A DNA stretch of 64,000 nt from assembly GCA_001442925.1 (NCBI GenBank), contig LDXX01000008.1, forward strand, positions 54,634 to 118,633, written 5' to 3'. Positions 38,629 to 48,725 of this stretch are shown here, piece after piece; the stretch's first letter is position 1, and the number at the start of each line of letters is the position of its first letter. A program made the translations under genes and the position numbers. This stretch comes from Candidatus Kryptonium thompsonii. GTDB lineage: Bacteria; Bacteroidota; Ignavibacteria; Kryptoniales; Kryptoniaceae. The notes below the pieces were generated by a model. It had not been told where the DNA came from and ran no database searches. It was given only the letters and a program-made list of their open reading frames with translations.

Positions 38629-39924
38629 TTATTCTTTCCTGTCCACCTTCTCAACTTTTAATGTTAAACCTTCAACGCCCCTTACAACTATTTCTTCATT
38701 TGGCTCAATTTTATCTCGACTTATCGCTCTCCATATTTCCCCATGCACTCTTACCTGACCCGTTGCCCAACCATCTTTTGATGGGCTAAATTGAGTAAGA
38801 GCTATACCAACTTCACCTATCAGAGCTTCTTTGCCTGTCGTTGGTCTTCTTTGCTGAGCCTTTAAAGCCATCCCTATTGCAAAAAGAAAGAACAGAACGG
38901 TCAATGCGACCGCAGTTATTATAACAGTTAAAGAGATTTGCATGAGTTCAAATGGTGAATTTATTAACATTATCGAGCCAAGTAACAATGAAATTGCGCC
39001 ACCGACTGTTAAAAGTCCATGACTTACAATTTTAATTTCGAGTATCAACAAAATTATGCCAAGTATTATCAAAGCAAGACCTGCATAATTTATAGGCAAT
39101 GCCTGCAACGAATAAAACGCAAGGATTAAGCAAATCGCACCAATTACACCAGGGAAAATTGAACCTGGGTTATAAAGTTCAAACAAAATCCCATAAATTC
39201 CAAGCAAAAGCAAAATATAAGCAATGTTGGGATCACTTATCAATGCAAGAAGACGTTCGCGCCAATTCATCTCTACAAACTTTACATTTGCATCTTTTGT
39301 CTTCAAAACCTTTTCTCTCGAATCAATTTTAACAATCTTCCCATCAATCTTATCAAGTAAATCCTTTAAATCCCTTGCGATCAGATCAATTACGCTATCC
39401 TTCAGAGCCTCCGTCTCTGTTGAAGAAATACTCTCACGCACAGCTCTTTCAGCCCATTTCACATTCCTGTTTCTTTTTTCAGCGATCGTTCTAACAAAAG
39501 CAGCAGCGTCATTTGTTATTTTTTGCTCCATCACCTTTGATGTATCCCCCATACCACCTATCCCAACGGGATGAGCAGCACCGATATTTGTTCCCGGAGC
39601 CATAGCTGCAATATGAGCTGAAAGAGTTATGAAAACACCAGCGGAACCAGCACGCGCACCTGACGGATAAACGAAAACCACAACTGGGATCTCAGCTCCA
39701 AGAATTGCTTTTACAATAGTTCGAGTTGATTCAAGGAGACCTCCAGGGGTATCAAGCTCTATAATAAGACACTCAGCACCTTCCTCCGCTGCCTTTCTTA
39801 TTGAACTTGAAATATACTCAGCAGTTGCTGGATTTATCGTTCCCTCGATCTTTATCACATAAACAAAATTATCCGCAAATGCCTGACTCAATCCTAAAAT
39901 CAAAAGTAAAATTAATTTTCTCAT
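38629..39924 (-). CDS. NfeD-family membrane serine protease (long form)
   Basis: The signal peptide MRKLILLLILGLSQAFA is followed by a ClpP-like protease domain with the Ser in ARAGSAGVFITLSAHIAAM and the Lys in EQKITNDAAAFVR, the dyad known in NfeD/PH1510. Four or five TM segments follow, then a C-terminal OB-fold NfeD domain (ALIGEVGIALTQF, GQVRVHGEIWRAIS). I take the ATG at 39924 (431 aa), which opens the signal peptide; a TTG at 39993 would put 23 charged residues ahead of it. A promoter lies upstream. Confidence 0.92.
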   Translation of the reverse strand: MRKLILLLILGLSQAFADNFVYVIKIEGTINPATAEYISSSIRKAAEEGAECLIIELDTPGGLLESTRTIVKAILGAEIPVVVFVYPSGARAGSAGVFITLSAHIAAMAPGTNIGAAHPVGIGGMGDTSKVMEQKITNDAAAFVRTIAEKRNRNVKWAERAVRESISSTETEALKDSVIDLIARDLKDLLDKIDGKIVKIDSREKVLKTKDANVKFVEMNWRERLLALISDPNIAYILLLLGIYGILFELYNPGSIFPGVIGAICLILAFYSLQALPINYAGLALIILGIILLILEIKIVSHGLLTVGGAISLLLGSIMLINSPFELMQISLTVIITAVALTVLFFLFAIGMALKAQQRRPTTGKEALIGEVGIALTQFSPSKDGWATGQVRVHGEIWRAISRDKIEPNEEIVVRGVEGLTLKVEKVDRKE

Positions 39925-39954
39925 CTCAAGAAATGGTTTTATTTTCTCCAACCT

Positions 39955-39985
39955 CAATTTTACAAAAAAACTTGCTTTGTTGCAA
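39955..39985 (-). promoter_or_regulatory. Bacteroidota-type promoter for nfeD-slipin
   Basis: Minus strand: TTG, a 20-nt spacer, then TAAAATTG (one mismatch to TAnnTTTG). Transcription would start near 39948, about 24 nt before the nfeD ATG. It could drive the long minus-strand run down to tRNA-Arg. Confidence 0.55.
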
Positions 39986-40098
39986 GAAAACAAAAGTTTA
40001 AATAAATTGAATTGCTACTGACAATAAAACTTTTTCAGTTTTTCCTGTGCCCAATTATAACGTTCATCTCTTGCTTTAATAAAAAGAAAAAATGTAAA

Positions 40099-40944
40099 AT
40101 GCAAACCTGGATCGAAATATCGATTTTAGAATCGCCCGAGGATGCAAAAGATGAAATAATTTACTTTGCTGGTGAACTTGGGAGCATCGGGTGTTGGGAA
40201 GATGGAAACTCGATCAAATGTTATTTCAAAAAAGAAGATTGGAATGAAACAATAAAAAATCAACTTTTGAACTTTATCCAAAATCTACAAGAAGAAAACA
40301 CAAAAGTAAAAATTTCAATCAAGGAAATTGTCGAGAAAAACTGGAACGAAATATGGCAACAAACCATTGAACCAATTGAAGTCGGAGAAAAGCTTGTCAT
40401 AAAACCAACATGGAAACAATACCATAAACCAGGAAAAATAATCATTCAAATTGACCCTAAGATGGCGTTTGGAACTGGACATCACGAAACAACTCGGTTG
40501 ATGCTCAAAGCAATTGAAAAATATCTCTATCCCAAATGTAAGGTTCTCGATGTCGGAACTGGCTCAGGAATACTTTCAATAGCTGCAATTAAACTTGGCG
40601 CTGACACATGCGTAGGGGTTGATAACGACCATTGGGCTTACGAAAACGCCCTAGAAAACGCCGAGATTAACAATGTGAAGGACAAATTTAAAGTTATACT
40701 TGGAACAATTGACGATGTAAACGAAACAAACTTTGACTTCGTCCTTGCAAATATAAATAAAAATGCGATAATTAAGATGATCCCCAAGTTTTATGAGAAA
40801 TTAAAAGACAAGGGCTTTTTAATCACATCGGGATATCTTGACATAGATCAAGGAACAATTGAAGAACATTTATTGATCCATAATTTTGAGATAATTGATG
40901 TTTTAAAAGAAAATGAATGGCTCGCAATTGTCTCAAAGAAATGA
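40099..40944 (+). CDS. prmA: Ribosomal protein L11 methyltransferase
   Basis: PrmA trimethylates L11 using SAM. The 281-aa protein has an N-terminal alpha/beta domain, the family hallmark IDPKMAFGTGHHETTRLML (near residues 117-135), motif I VLDVGTGSGILSIAAIKLGA and motif IV FDFVLANINKNAI. The frame can be extended to a TTG at 40012, but that adds 29 hydrophobic and Lys-rich residues unlike the family; the ATG at 40099 is preferred. It overlaps the next gene by 32 nt. Confidence 0.93.
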   Translation: MQTWIEISILESPEDAKDEIIYFAGELGSIGCWEDGNSIKCYFKKEDWNETIKNQLLNFIQNLQEENTKVKISIKEIVEKNWNEIWQQTIEPIEVGEKLVIKPTWKQYHKPGKIIIQIDPKMAFGTGHHETTRLMLKAIEKYLYPKCKVLDVGTGSGILSIAAIKLGADTCVGVDNDHWAYENALENAEINNVKDKFKVILGTIDDVNETNFDFVLANINKNAIIKMIPKFYEKLKDKGFLITSGYLDIDQGTIEEHLLIHNFEIIDVLKENEWLAIVSKK

Positions 40945-41875
40945 ACCAGTAAAAATTGCATCGATCGATCTTGGAACAAACACAGCTCTTCTCTTAATCG
41001 CAAGGGTTGAAAAAGATAAAGTGATACCATTACATAACGCTCAAATAATACTACGACTTGGGCGAAACATTGATGCAAGTGGTTTAATTCAAAAAGAAGT
41101 TTTTGATAAAGTTCTGAACGCTATCATTGAATTTAAAGCGACAGCGGAAAATTTTAATGTTGACAAGATTATAGCAATTGGAACAAGTGCATTAAGAGAT
41201 GCAAAAAACGGGGATCAACTTATTGAATTTATATATCAAAAAACTGGAATTAAAATCAGAGTTATATCAGGCGAAGAAGAGGCAAGGTTAACTTATTTCG
41301 GAGCGGTAAGTGGCCTTGACCATAAAATTTTAAACTCAAAAATAACCGTAATCGACATCGGCGGAGGTAGCACCGAGATAATAAATGGGCTTGGCTTTGA
41401 AATAAAAAATCTTGCATCACTTAACATTGGAACGGTGAGAATAACAGAAAAATTTTTTAAGCATTTCCCGCCACTTGAAGAGGAAATAAAATATGCCCGT
41501 GACTTTATCAATAATGAATTTGAAAAGATAAATGATAAGTTTGACTTCGCTGATTCAACACTTGTAGGAGTTGCAGCAACCGTTACAACGATCGCAGCTT
41601 ACGACTTAAGGCTCGAAACATACGATGGAGAAAAAGTTAACATGCATGAGATGCGCTTTGAAACAATTGATGAGATATATAATAAATTCAAAAAACTCAG
41701 TATCGACGAGATTAAAAAGATTCCACAAATCTCCAAGGGAAGGGAAGATGTCATATTTGCTGGTATTTTAATCCTACGCGATTTTATGAAGAAATTTAAA
41801 TTTGATAGAATAATTGCAAGCGATAGAGGGGTTAGATACGGCGCTATACTTGAGCTACAGCGGATTAAATTTTAA
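40913..41875 (+). CDS. ppx: Ppx/GppA-family phosphatase (exopolyphosphatase-like)
   Basis: The ASKHA-fold protein hydrolyses polyphosphate or pppGpp. The 320-aa product has the phosphate-1 motif ASIDLGTNTALLLIA, the phosphate-2 motif VIDIGGGSTEIINGLG and VGVAATVTTIAAYDL. It is the short form, without the extra C-terminal HD domain. The start is ATG 40913, overlapping prmA by 32 nt, or TTG 40928 (16-nt overlap). It converges on the histidine kinase gene with a 7-nt gap. Confidence 0.88.
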   Translation: MNGSQLSQRNEPVKIASIDLGTNTALLLIARVEKDKVIPLHNAQIILRLGRNIDASGLIQKEVFDKVLNAIIEFKATAENFNVDKIIAIGTSALRDAKNGDQLIEFIYQKTGIKIRVISGEEEARLTYFGAVSGLDHKILNSKITVIDIGGGSTEIINGLGFEIKNLASLNIGTVRITEKFFKHFPPLEEEIKYARDFINNEFEKINDKFDFADSTLVGVAATVTTIAAYDLRLETYDGEKVNMHEMRFETIDEIYNKFKKLSIDEIKKIPQISKGREDVIFAGILILRDFMKKFKFDRIIASDRGVRYGAILELQRIKF

Positions 41876-41882
41876 AAATTCA

Positions 41883-44645
41883 CTACTTTAGTTTCTCGCC
41901 AACGGGAAAGAATATATCAAATGTTGAACCTTTTCCGGGTACGCTTGACACAGCTATATAACCCCCGTGATTCTTTACAATCCCGTGAACCATTGATAAG
42001 CCAAGTCCACTTTTACCCAATACTCTTTTCGTTGTGAAGAAAGGCTCAAAAATTCGGCTTAAAATTTCTTCAGACATGCCAATACCTGTATCTGAGATGG
42101 AAACATAAACATATTCACCAGCAACAAACTCTGGATCATTTACACTCTTTTGATCAAACCATTTATGACCAGTCTTTATATATAAAGTCCCGCCGTTTTC
42201 CATTGCTTCAATTCCATTTTGAATTATATTGTAAAAAACTTGAATTATCTGCTCACGATCGCCAGGAATTTCAGGTATTTGAGGCTCAAATTCTGTTTTA
42301 AAAGTAATTTCGCCAACATGGCCAAATTTTTGGAGCGTTTCAATAATTACCTCGTTGATATTGAGGTTTGAAATTTTTAATTTACCACCCCTTGCATAGG
42401 CAATTAACTTTTTAACAAGTTCAGCTCCTCGCATTGTTGCCCTTTCAATTATGTCAGCCCACTGATAAACTTTGTCCTCTTTTGAAAACTTCATTTTTAT
42501 AAGTTGAGCGGAACCAAGAATCCCAGCAAATATATTATTGAACTCATGCGCCATACCGCCAGCTATTTGCGCAAGCCCACGGAGTTTATCAGCCTCATAG
42601 ATTTTATCTCTCATTTTCAAGTAATCAGTTAAATCAACTATAGCCCCATCATAATAAGTTTCAAGCGCCGTCTTCAATGAAATTTTCAAGGAGATTTTGA
42701 CATTTAAAGTTTCCCCATCTTTATTTTTCAATTGAGCGTCAAATCCAGAAATCTGGCCATAATTTTCAAGCTCTTCCTTAAATTTTTTAACCTCTTGGCT
42801 TGAAATAAATAAGTCGTAAAGGCTAACTTTATCTTCGGGAGCAAAGCCAAAAATTTTCACAAAGGCTGGGTTTATCTCGATGAATTGTCCATTTTGATCA
42901 ATCCTAAAAATTGCCTCACTTGAATTTTCAAATATAGCTCTATACTTATTCTCAGACTCAGAAATTTTTTGATACATCCGCGCGTTATGAACTGCTATTG
43001 AAAGTGTATCAGCGATCGTTTGAAGGACAAGTATATCAACACTGTCAAAAGCATTTACAGCACCAGCCTCACAATTTATTGCCCCGATAACTTCATTCTC
43101 CACAATCAAAGGAACGACAATTTCTGAAGATACGGTTTTATAATACCTTACTGCTTTAGGTTCAAGTATAATATCCGGGACATGAATCAAGGTTTTCTCC
43201 CTGACCGCTCTCCCAATTATACCCTCATTAACTGATTGGATATACTCATATGGCAATGGCTCTTTCAGAGAGCCATAAATGCTTTTCATGACAAGCAAGT
43301 TCTCAACCCTTTCATAAATTTCTACAACAAGTTCTTTCTTGCCAAGGACAGAATGAATTATTTTAGCTGCATTCTCAAAAATTTTATCAATATCCCTTAT
43401 CAAAACGAGATCGCGCGTTAACTTGTAAACCGATTCAAGTTTGAAAAGAAGTTTCACATTTTCAACTGTAGAATCGAACTTTTCAAGTATAAGAGATATT
43501 GTCTCCGCAATCGTCTTGAAAACTTTCACATCCTCTGAAGTGAAAGCATTCATTTTATCTGAGCTTATATCCAGAACACCAACAATCTTACCTTTCTTTC
43601 TAATAGGTATCGCCACCTCCGATTGGATGGGCGCGTCATAAAGGGGAACAAACTGCGGACTTTTTGAAACATCATTTATAACAATTACATCCCCAATTAA
43701 AACGGACGACCCAATGATCCCATAACCGACATCAATCACATAGTTCTCATCAATGTAATCCTCAAGATAACCCGAGATAGCGGCTAACCTTAGCTTTTTC
43801 GATGAATCAACGGTAAAGTAGGTAACATTCAAAAAGTTAAATTCACTTCTTATAATCACGACAACACTTTTAAAAAACTCTTCAACTGATTTTATATCAA
43901 GACCAAGCCGTGAAATTTCAGATATAATTTTAAACTGGGATTTCTGCCTTTCAAGTCGTCCCTCTTTCTCATCGAGAAGTTTAACCATTTGATTAAAGTT
44001 CTCAGCAAATTCATAAATCTCAGATGACCGGGGAACCTCAAGTTGAACATTGTAAACACCTCGCGCTACATCTTGCATAAGTCCTGAAACTCTTGATATC
44101 GGTTTTATCACCCTATTAGTAAAAGTTGTAACCACCATGATAAACCCAAAAATCACAATGAGCGCAATGATGGTAAAAATCAACAAGTTTGTTCTAGCTA
44201 TACCCTCCCTGTAAGGCGTGACATCAACTTTAAGCATAACCCCAACACTTTTACCATTCTCACCCCTAACGCGAGAAAATACTTCATAAACTTTCCGTTC
44301 GGGGCTATACCGCAAAATATCAGCTTGGAATAATGATAATTTTGATGGGATCTCGCCTCGATCACCCATATGAAAAATTATATTGCCCGAACTGTCAAAC
44401 ACTGCCACTAACTTTACACCCGGCAAATCCTTATAGCTTTGGACAAATTCAAAAAATTTTTCACTTTCCCCGTTCAAAAGATGGGACTTAATCGCGTGTT
44501 TTAAATTTGAAAACAAAACATTGATTTTGCCGCTTTCGCGGCTTTCAAAATTTCTTATGATTGCATGTTCGTTAAGGTAAATTAAGATCCCGGTGATCAA
44601 AATTATGAGAAATGCAATCAAACCTGCAAAAGCTTTTCCGCTCAT
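41883..44645 (-). CDS. Multi-sensor histidine kinase (HAMP-GAF-GAF-PAS-HisKA-HATPase)
   Basis: This 920-aa membrane kinase has TM1 near 8-25, a periplasmic domain of about 130 residues, TM2 near 165-185, HAMP to about 235, GAF-1 about 255-395, GAF-2 about 415-565, PAS about 570-690, the H-box GGMAHEFNNIFAGIL (His near 701) and an HATPase with N-box IIQNGIEAM, G1 ISDTGIGM, FEPFFTTKR and G2 GKSGLGLSMV. No response regulator is adjacent, so it is an orphan here. It starts at an ATG and has its own promoter, divergent from dnaE. The ligand is unknown. Confidence 0.93.
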   Translation of the reverse strand: MSGKAFAGLIAFLIILITGILIYLNEHAIIRNFESRESGKINVLFSNLKHAIKSHLLNGESEKFFEFVQSYKDLPGVKLVAVFDSSGNIIFHMGDRGEIPSKLSLFQADILRYSPERKVYEVFSRVRGENGKSVGVMLKVDVTPYREGIARTNLLIFTIIALIVIFGFIMVVTTFTNRVIKPISRVSGLMQDVARGVYNVQLEVPRSSEIYEFAENFNQMVKLLDEKEGRLERQKSQFKIISEISRLGLDIKSVEEFFKSVVVIIRSEFNFLNVTYFTVDSSKKLRLAAISGYLEDYIDENYVIDVGYGIIGSSVLIGDVIVINDVSKSPQFVPLYDAPIQSEVAIPIRKKGKIVGVLDISSDKMNAFTSEDVKVFKTIAETISLILEKFDSTVENVKLLFKLESVYKLTRDLVLIRDIDKIFENAAKIIHSVLGKKELVVEIYERVENLLVMKSIYGSLKEPLPYEYIQSVNEGIIGRAVREKTLIHVPDIILEPKAVRYYKTVSSEIVVPLIVENEVIGAINCEAGAVNAFDSVDILVLQTIADTLSIAVHNARMYQKISESENKYRAIFENSSEAIFRIDQNGQFIEINPAFVKIFGFAPEDKVSLYDLFISSQEVKKFKEELENYGQISGFDAQLKNKDGETLNVKISLKISLKTALETYYDGAIVDLTDYLKMRDKIYEADKLRGLAQIAGGMAHEFNNIFAGILGSAQLIKMKFSKEDKVYQWADIIERATMRGAELVKKLIAYARGGKLKISNLNINEVIIETLQKFGHVGEITFKTEFEPQIPEIPGDREQIIQVFYNIIQNGIEAMENGGTLYIKTGHKWFDQKSVNDPEFVAGEYVYVSISDTGIGMSEEILSRIFEPFFTTKRVLGKSGLGLSMVHGIVKNHGGYIAVSSVPGKGSTFDIFFPVGEKLK

Positions 44646-44731
44646 TAAAGCAAAGCCAACCTATTTTTATAAAAAACTACTTGTAACCCTTTCCCGCCCC
44701 CTTCAACAAAAGAAAAATCTGATTATCGGTA

Positions 44732-44762
44732 TAAATATAAAACATAAAGTTAAATTTATCAA
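44732..44762 (-). promoter_or_regulatory. Bacteroidota-type promoter for the histidine kinase
   Basis: Minus strand: TTG, a 20-nt spacer, then TATATTTA (one mismatch to TAnnTTTG), about 87 nt ahead of the kinase ATG. The 238-nt intergenic region also holds the divergent dnaE promoter; the two -33 elements are about 43 nt apart. Confidence 0.65.
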
Positions 44763-44804
44763 GCCACCACCTTGTTGCAAGATATTTGCCCCAAAGACCG
44801 AACC

Positions 44805-44836
44805 TTGACTTTTATTACTCCAGTTGTGTATATTTG
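44805..44836 (+). promoter_or_regulatory. Bacteroidota-type promoter for dnaE
   Basis: Plus strand: TTG, a 21-nt spacer, then TATATTTG, a full match to TAnnTTTG. The -7 box ends 47 nt before the dnaE ATG. It is one of the two best matches in the window. Confidence 0.75.
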
Positions 44837-44883
44837 GATGTCTTCAAATTTACCGATTGTTAAACAAAAGCTTAGGGCGATAA

Positions 44884-47800
44884 ATGCCTGAATTTGTTCA
44901 CCTCCATAATCACTCTCACTATAGCATTCTTGATGCAATAAGCACAATAGATGGTATCATTGAATCAGCAGTCCAGAATAAAATGTCCGCAGTTGCATTA
45001 ACAGACCATGGAGTTTTGTTCGGGGCACTTGAATTTTATATAAAAGCAAAGGAAGCGGGGATAAAACCGATAATTGGAAGTGAAGTTTACATTGTAACAG
45101 ATGGTTCAAGATTTGACAAAACAAGGGGAAGCAAAGACGAGGAGTCAGACCTTGCAGTAAGACACAAGAAAACCCACTACAAACATCTTGTTTTACTCGC
45201 AAAGGATAGCACTGGCTTGAAAAATTTAAGCAAACTTATATCAATTGGGCATACGGAAGGATTTTATTACAAGCCAAGAATAGATTTTGAAGTTCTCGAA
45301 AAGTATCATGAAGGCCTCATAGCCCTTTCAGCATGCATCGGCGGGGTTGTCTCCGCTTATCTTGTCGATGGCGATTACGAAGGTGCAAAAAAAATGGCGA
45401 TGAAGTTTAAAAATCTATTCGGAGATGACTTTTATCTTGAAATTCAAAATCACTTTATAGACAAAGAGCAACCTGTCTTGCAAGGAATGCCACGACTTGC
45501 AAAAGAACTCGGAATAAAACTTGTTGCTACGAACGATTGCCATTATCTCAAGCAGGAACATGCAATTCCCCACAATATTTTCATATCAATTCAGGACAAA
45601 AACTCCGTCAAAGACATTTACCAGCTAAAATACGGAACAGATCAGGTTTACTTCAAAAATTCGGAGGAAATGTATCAAGCATTTAAAGATTTTCCCGAGG
45701 CGATTGAGGCAACGCTTGAAATCGCTGAAAAATGCAATCTTGAAATTGAGCTTGGGAAAAATTACCTTCCGCATTTCCCAATTCCAAAAGATGCAGGAGT
45801 GGAAACTCCAGATGAATACCTTGAAAAGCTTGCCTTCGAAGGATTGCAAAAGAGATACAAAACCATAACGAAGGAGATTGAAGATAGATTAAGATATGAG
45901 CTTGATGTTATCAAAAAGATGGGATTTTCAACCTATTTTTTAATTGTGCACGATTTCATACATCAGGCAAAGAAAATGGGCGTTGCTGTTGGACCTGGGA
46001 GAGGCTCAGCAGCGGGTTCTATAGTTTCATACGCACTTGGAATTACAAATATTGATCCACTGAAATATGGTTTACTTTTTGAAAGATTTTTAAATCCTGA
46101 ACGAGTTTCAATGCCCGATATTGATGTTGACTTTGCTGACGATAAAAGAGAGCTTGTAATTGATTATGTTAAGAAAAAATACGGAGAAAAATCCGTTGCC
46201 CAAATAATCACCTTCGGGACGCTTTCATCCCGCGCCGTGATAAGGGATGTCGCAAGGGTTCTTGGAATTTCACTTCAAACCGTTGATTCAATCACAAAAA
46301 ATATTCCTGTTCATCAGGGGAAACCACTACCTTTGAGCGAAGCACTTGAGACGCCGGAGCTGGAATGGCTTAAAAATACGACTGACCCGAAATTAAAGGA
46401 ACTTGTAAGATATGCACTTATTCTTGAAGGTCTAAACCGACATCCTTCAACCCATGCTGCTGGAATTGTCATCGCCCCTGGAGATATAAGCGATTATGTG
46501 CCACTTTATCAAACCCCACAAACTGAATTAATGACACAATATGATAAAGACTACCTTGAAAAAGCGGGGCTTTTAAAAGTTGATATACTTGGTCTGAGAA
46601 CCCTTACAGTCATAGTTAACACATTGAAACTGATAAAACAAAACTACAGAATTGAGATAAACATTGATGAAATTCCGCTTGATGATAAAGAAACTTATAA
46701 TCTCCTCGGTGAAGGTAAAACGGTTGGCGTCTTCCAGTTTGAAAGTTCCGGAATGCAGGAATATCTTAGAAGGTTAAAGCCGACAAACATTCATGATCTT
46801 GCTGTGATGAACGCTCTCTATAGACCTGGCCCAATGGAGATGATTGATGAGTATATCGAAAGGAAACATGGCCGAAAACCTGTTGAATACCTTCATCCAA
46901 AGCTCGAACCAATTTTAAAAGAAACATTCGGCATCATTGTTTATCAGGAACAAGTAATGCAAATCGCCAATCAAATTGCTGGGTTTTCGCTTGCAAAAGC
47001 TGATTTGATGAGGAGGGCAATGGGTAAAAAGGATAAAGAGTTAATGGCAAAGCAAAGAGATGAATTCATTCAAGGAGCACTTAAAAATGGAATTGACAGG
47101 AAAATCGCTGAGGAAATTTTTGACATGCTTGAAAAATTCGCATCCTATGGATTTAATAAAAGCCATGCCGTCGCTTATGCCTACCTTGCCTATCAAACTG
47201 CTTACCTTAAAGCTCACTACCCCGCTGAATTTATGGCAGCTACGATGTCGAGCGAATTGAACAACACCGATAAAATTGTTCAATTCATTGAAGAATGTCG
47301 AAGAATGGGGATAAAAGTTTTACCTCCAGACATCAATGAAAGTAACCTCGACTTTACCATCATAGATAAAAAAACGATAAGGTTTGGACTTGGTGCAATT
47401 AAAAATGTTGGTGAAAATGCTGTAAACGAGATAATAAGTGTGAGAAACAAAAGTGGCAAATTTAAAAACTTATTTGATTTCTGCGCAAGGGTCGATTTAA
47501 GGGTTGTTAATAAAAGAGCGATTGAGAGTTTAATTCAAGCAGGGGCTTTTGATTCTCTAAATTGTGGCCATAGAGCACAACTTTTACAAGCTGTTGAAAT
47601 AGCGATGAACTATGGTGAAAGAGTTAAAAGGGATAGAAGAAACGGCCAAGTACAGCTATTTGACTTCTACAACGATGGAGAAGCTGAAGAGGGAAACTAT
47701 CCACCCTTACCTGATGTGAAACCATGGAATGAGATGGAAAAATTCTCCTATGAAAGAAATGTGCTTGGCTTCTATGTTTCAGGACATCCTCTGATGAAAT

Positions 47801-48366
47801 ATTTCGACGAAGTTCAAACATTCTCAACCGTGAAATTTGGAGAGCTGGACACGATTGAAGACGGCAGCATCGTCCGAGCCTGTGGAGTTATAACGGATAC
47901 GAAAACGAAGTTAGACAAAAATAAAAATCAAATGCTAATCTTTGAGCTTGAGGATTTCACAGGAAAGGTGGAATGTGTCGCTTTTAATGAGGTTTATAAA
48001 AATTATTCAAGACATCTTTTCATTGAAGGACTTGTCATGGTTGTGGGAGAGGCAAGAAGGCAAGGCAACTCATTAAGAATTATTGCCAAAGAAATCTACC
48101 CGATCGAAGAGGTTAAAGAGAAATTTACATATAAAATTGTCGCACTAGCTGATAAAAATGAGTCGCCTGAAAAAGTGAAACATTTAGCAGAGGTTATTAA
48201 AAAGTGTGAAGAGGGGAACTGCCTAATTGAAATCGATGTTAAAGAAAACGAGGTCATACTTCAAAAGTTTGAAATCCCATACATACTTGTTAAGCCAACA
48301 TCTGATCTAATTAACAGTTTAAGAGAAATATTTGGTGAAAAGAATGTCAAACTAATTCCAAAATAA
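44884..48366 (+). CDS. dnaE: DNA polymerase III alpha subunit
   Basis: This is the replicative polymerase catalytic subunit. The 1160-aa protein has an N-terminal PHP domain (HLHNHSHYSILDAIST and TDHG, metal-binding His/Asp retained), the polymerase active site PDIDVDFADDKR (near 411), KVDILGLRTLTVI, RRAMGKKDKELMAKQRDEF, helix-hairpin-helix repeats near 820-890, and an OB-fold near 970-1060. It is the DnaE1 length class. The intact PHP site leaves room for intrinsic proofreading or metal binding (inference). It starts at an ATG after a TTAGGGCG element. Confidence 0.97.
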   Translation: MPEFVHLHNHSHYSILDAISTIDGIIESAVQNKMSAVALTDHGVLFGALEFYIKAKEAGIKPIIGSEVYIVTDGSRFDKTRGSKDEESDLAVRHKKTHYKHLVLLAKDSTGLKNLSKLISIGHTEGFYYKPRIDFEVLEKYHEGLIALSACIGGVVSAYLVDGDYEGAKKMAMKFKNLFGDDFYLEIQNHFIDKEQPVLQGMPRLAKELGIKLVATNDCHYLKQEHAIPHNIFISIQDKNSVKDIYQLKYGTDQVYFKNSEEMYQAFKDFPEAIEATLEIAEKCNLEIELGKNYLPHFPIPKDAGVETPDEYLEKLAFEGLQKRYKTITKEIEDRLRYELDVIKKMGFSTYFLIVHDFIHQAKKMGVAVGPGRGSAAGSIVSYALGITNIDPLKYGLLFERFLNPERVSMPDIDVDFADDKRELVIDYVKKKYGEKSVAQIITFGTLSSRAVIRDVARVLGISLQTVDSITKNIPVHQGKPLPLSEALETPELEWLKNTTDPKLKELVRYALILEGLNRHPSTHAAGIVIAPGDISDYVPLYQTPQTELMTQYDKDYLEKAGLLKVDILGLRTLTVIVNTLKLIKQNYRIEINIDEIPLDDKETYNLLGEGKTVGVFQFESSGMQEYLRRLKPTNIHDLAVMNALYRPGPMEMIDEYIERKHGRKPVEYLHPKLEPILKETFGIIVYQEQVMQIANQIAGFSLAKADLMRRAMGKKDKELMAKQRDEFIQGALKNGIDRKIAEEIFDMLEKFASYGFNKSHAVAYAYLAYQTAYLKAHYPAEFMAATMSSELNNTDKIVQFIEECRRMGIKVLPPDINESNLDFTIIDKKTIRFGLGAIKNVGENAVNEIISVRNKSGKFKNLFDFCARVDLRVVNKRAIESLIQAGAFDSLNCGHRAQLLQAVEIAMNYGERVKRDRRNGQVQLFDFYNDGEAEEGNYPPLPDVKPWNEMEKFSYERNVLGFYVSGHPLMKYFDEVQTFSTVKFGELDTIEDGSIVRACGVITDTKTKLDKNKNQMLIFELEDFTGKVECVAFNEVYKNYSRHLFIEGLVMVVGEARRQGNSLRIIAKEIYPIEEVKEKFTYKIVALADKNESPEKVKHLAEVIKKCEEGNCLIEIDVKENEVILQKFEIPYILVKPTSDLINSLREIFGEKNVKLIPK

Positions 48367-48383
48367 AAATAAAAGAGGATGAA

Positions 48384-48719
48384 ATGGCAAAAAACATAAT
48401 TGAACTTACCGATTCAAACTTTGAAGAGGAAGTGCTCAAATCAGACAAACTTGTTCTGGTCGACTTCTGGGCTGAATGGTGTGCCCCATGCCGAATGATA
48501 GCTCCAATTGTTGAGGAAATCGCAAATGAATATAGCAACAAATTAAAAGTTGGTAAATTAAATGTTGACTACAATCCAAAGACAGCGATGAAATATGGGA
48601 TAATGAGCATCCCAACGCTTATGCTCTTTCAAAATGGTCGCGTCCTAGAACAAATAGTTGGAGCAATGCCAAAGAGAAATCTCCTCTCACGACTTGAAAA
48701 ATATCTCCAACCAGTATAA
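48384..48719 (+). CDS. trxA: Thioredoxin
   Basis: The 111-aa product is a thioredoxin fold with the redox site WAEWCAPCRM (Cys at about 33 and 36). The usual WCGPC glycine is replaced by Ala; WCAPC occurs in several bacterial thioredoxins. The cis-Pro is in MSIPTLMLFQNG, and the C-terminal helix is present. It starts at an ATG after AGAGGATG and follows dnaE by 17 nt. A hairpin follows it, then the thioredoxin-dependent arsenate reductase gene. Confidence 0.95.
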   Translation: MAKNIIELTDSNFEEEVLKSDKLVLVDFWAEWCAPCRMIAPIVEEIANEYSNKLKVGKLNVDYNPKTAMKYGIMSIPTLMLFQNGRVLEQIVGAMPKRNLLSRLEKYLQPV

Positions 48720-48725
48720 CTTCAT

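Noticed and set aside
39925..39993. TTG-initiated extension of nfeD
   Set aside because: It would bury a clear signal peptide that begins at the ATG at 39924, and it overlaps the predicted promoter.
40012..40098. TTG-initiated N-terminal extension of prmA
   Set aside because: It adds 29 residues unlike the PrmA family, and the ATG at 40099 gives the normal N-terminus.
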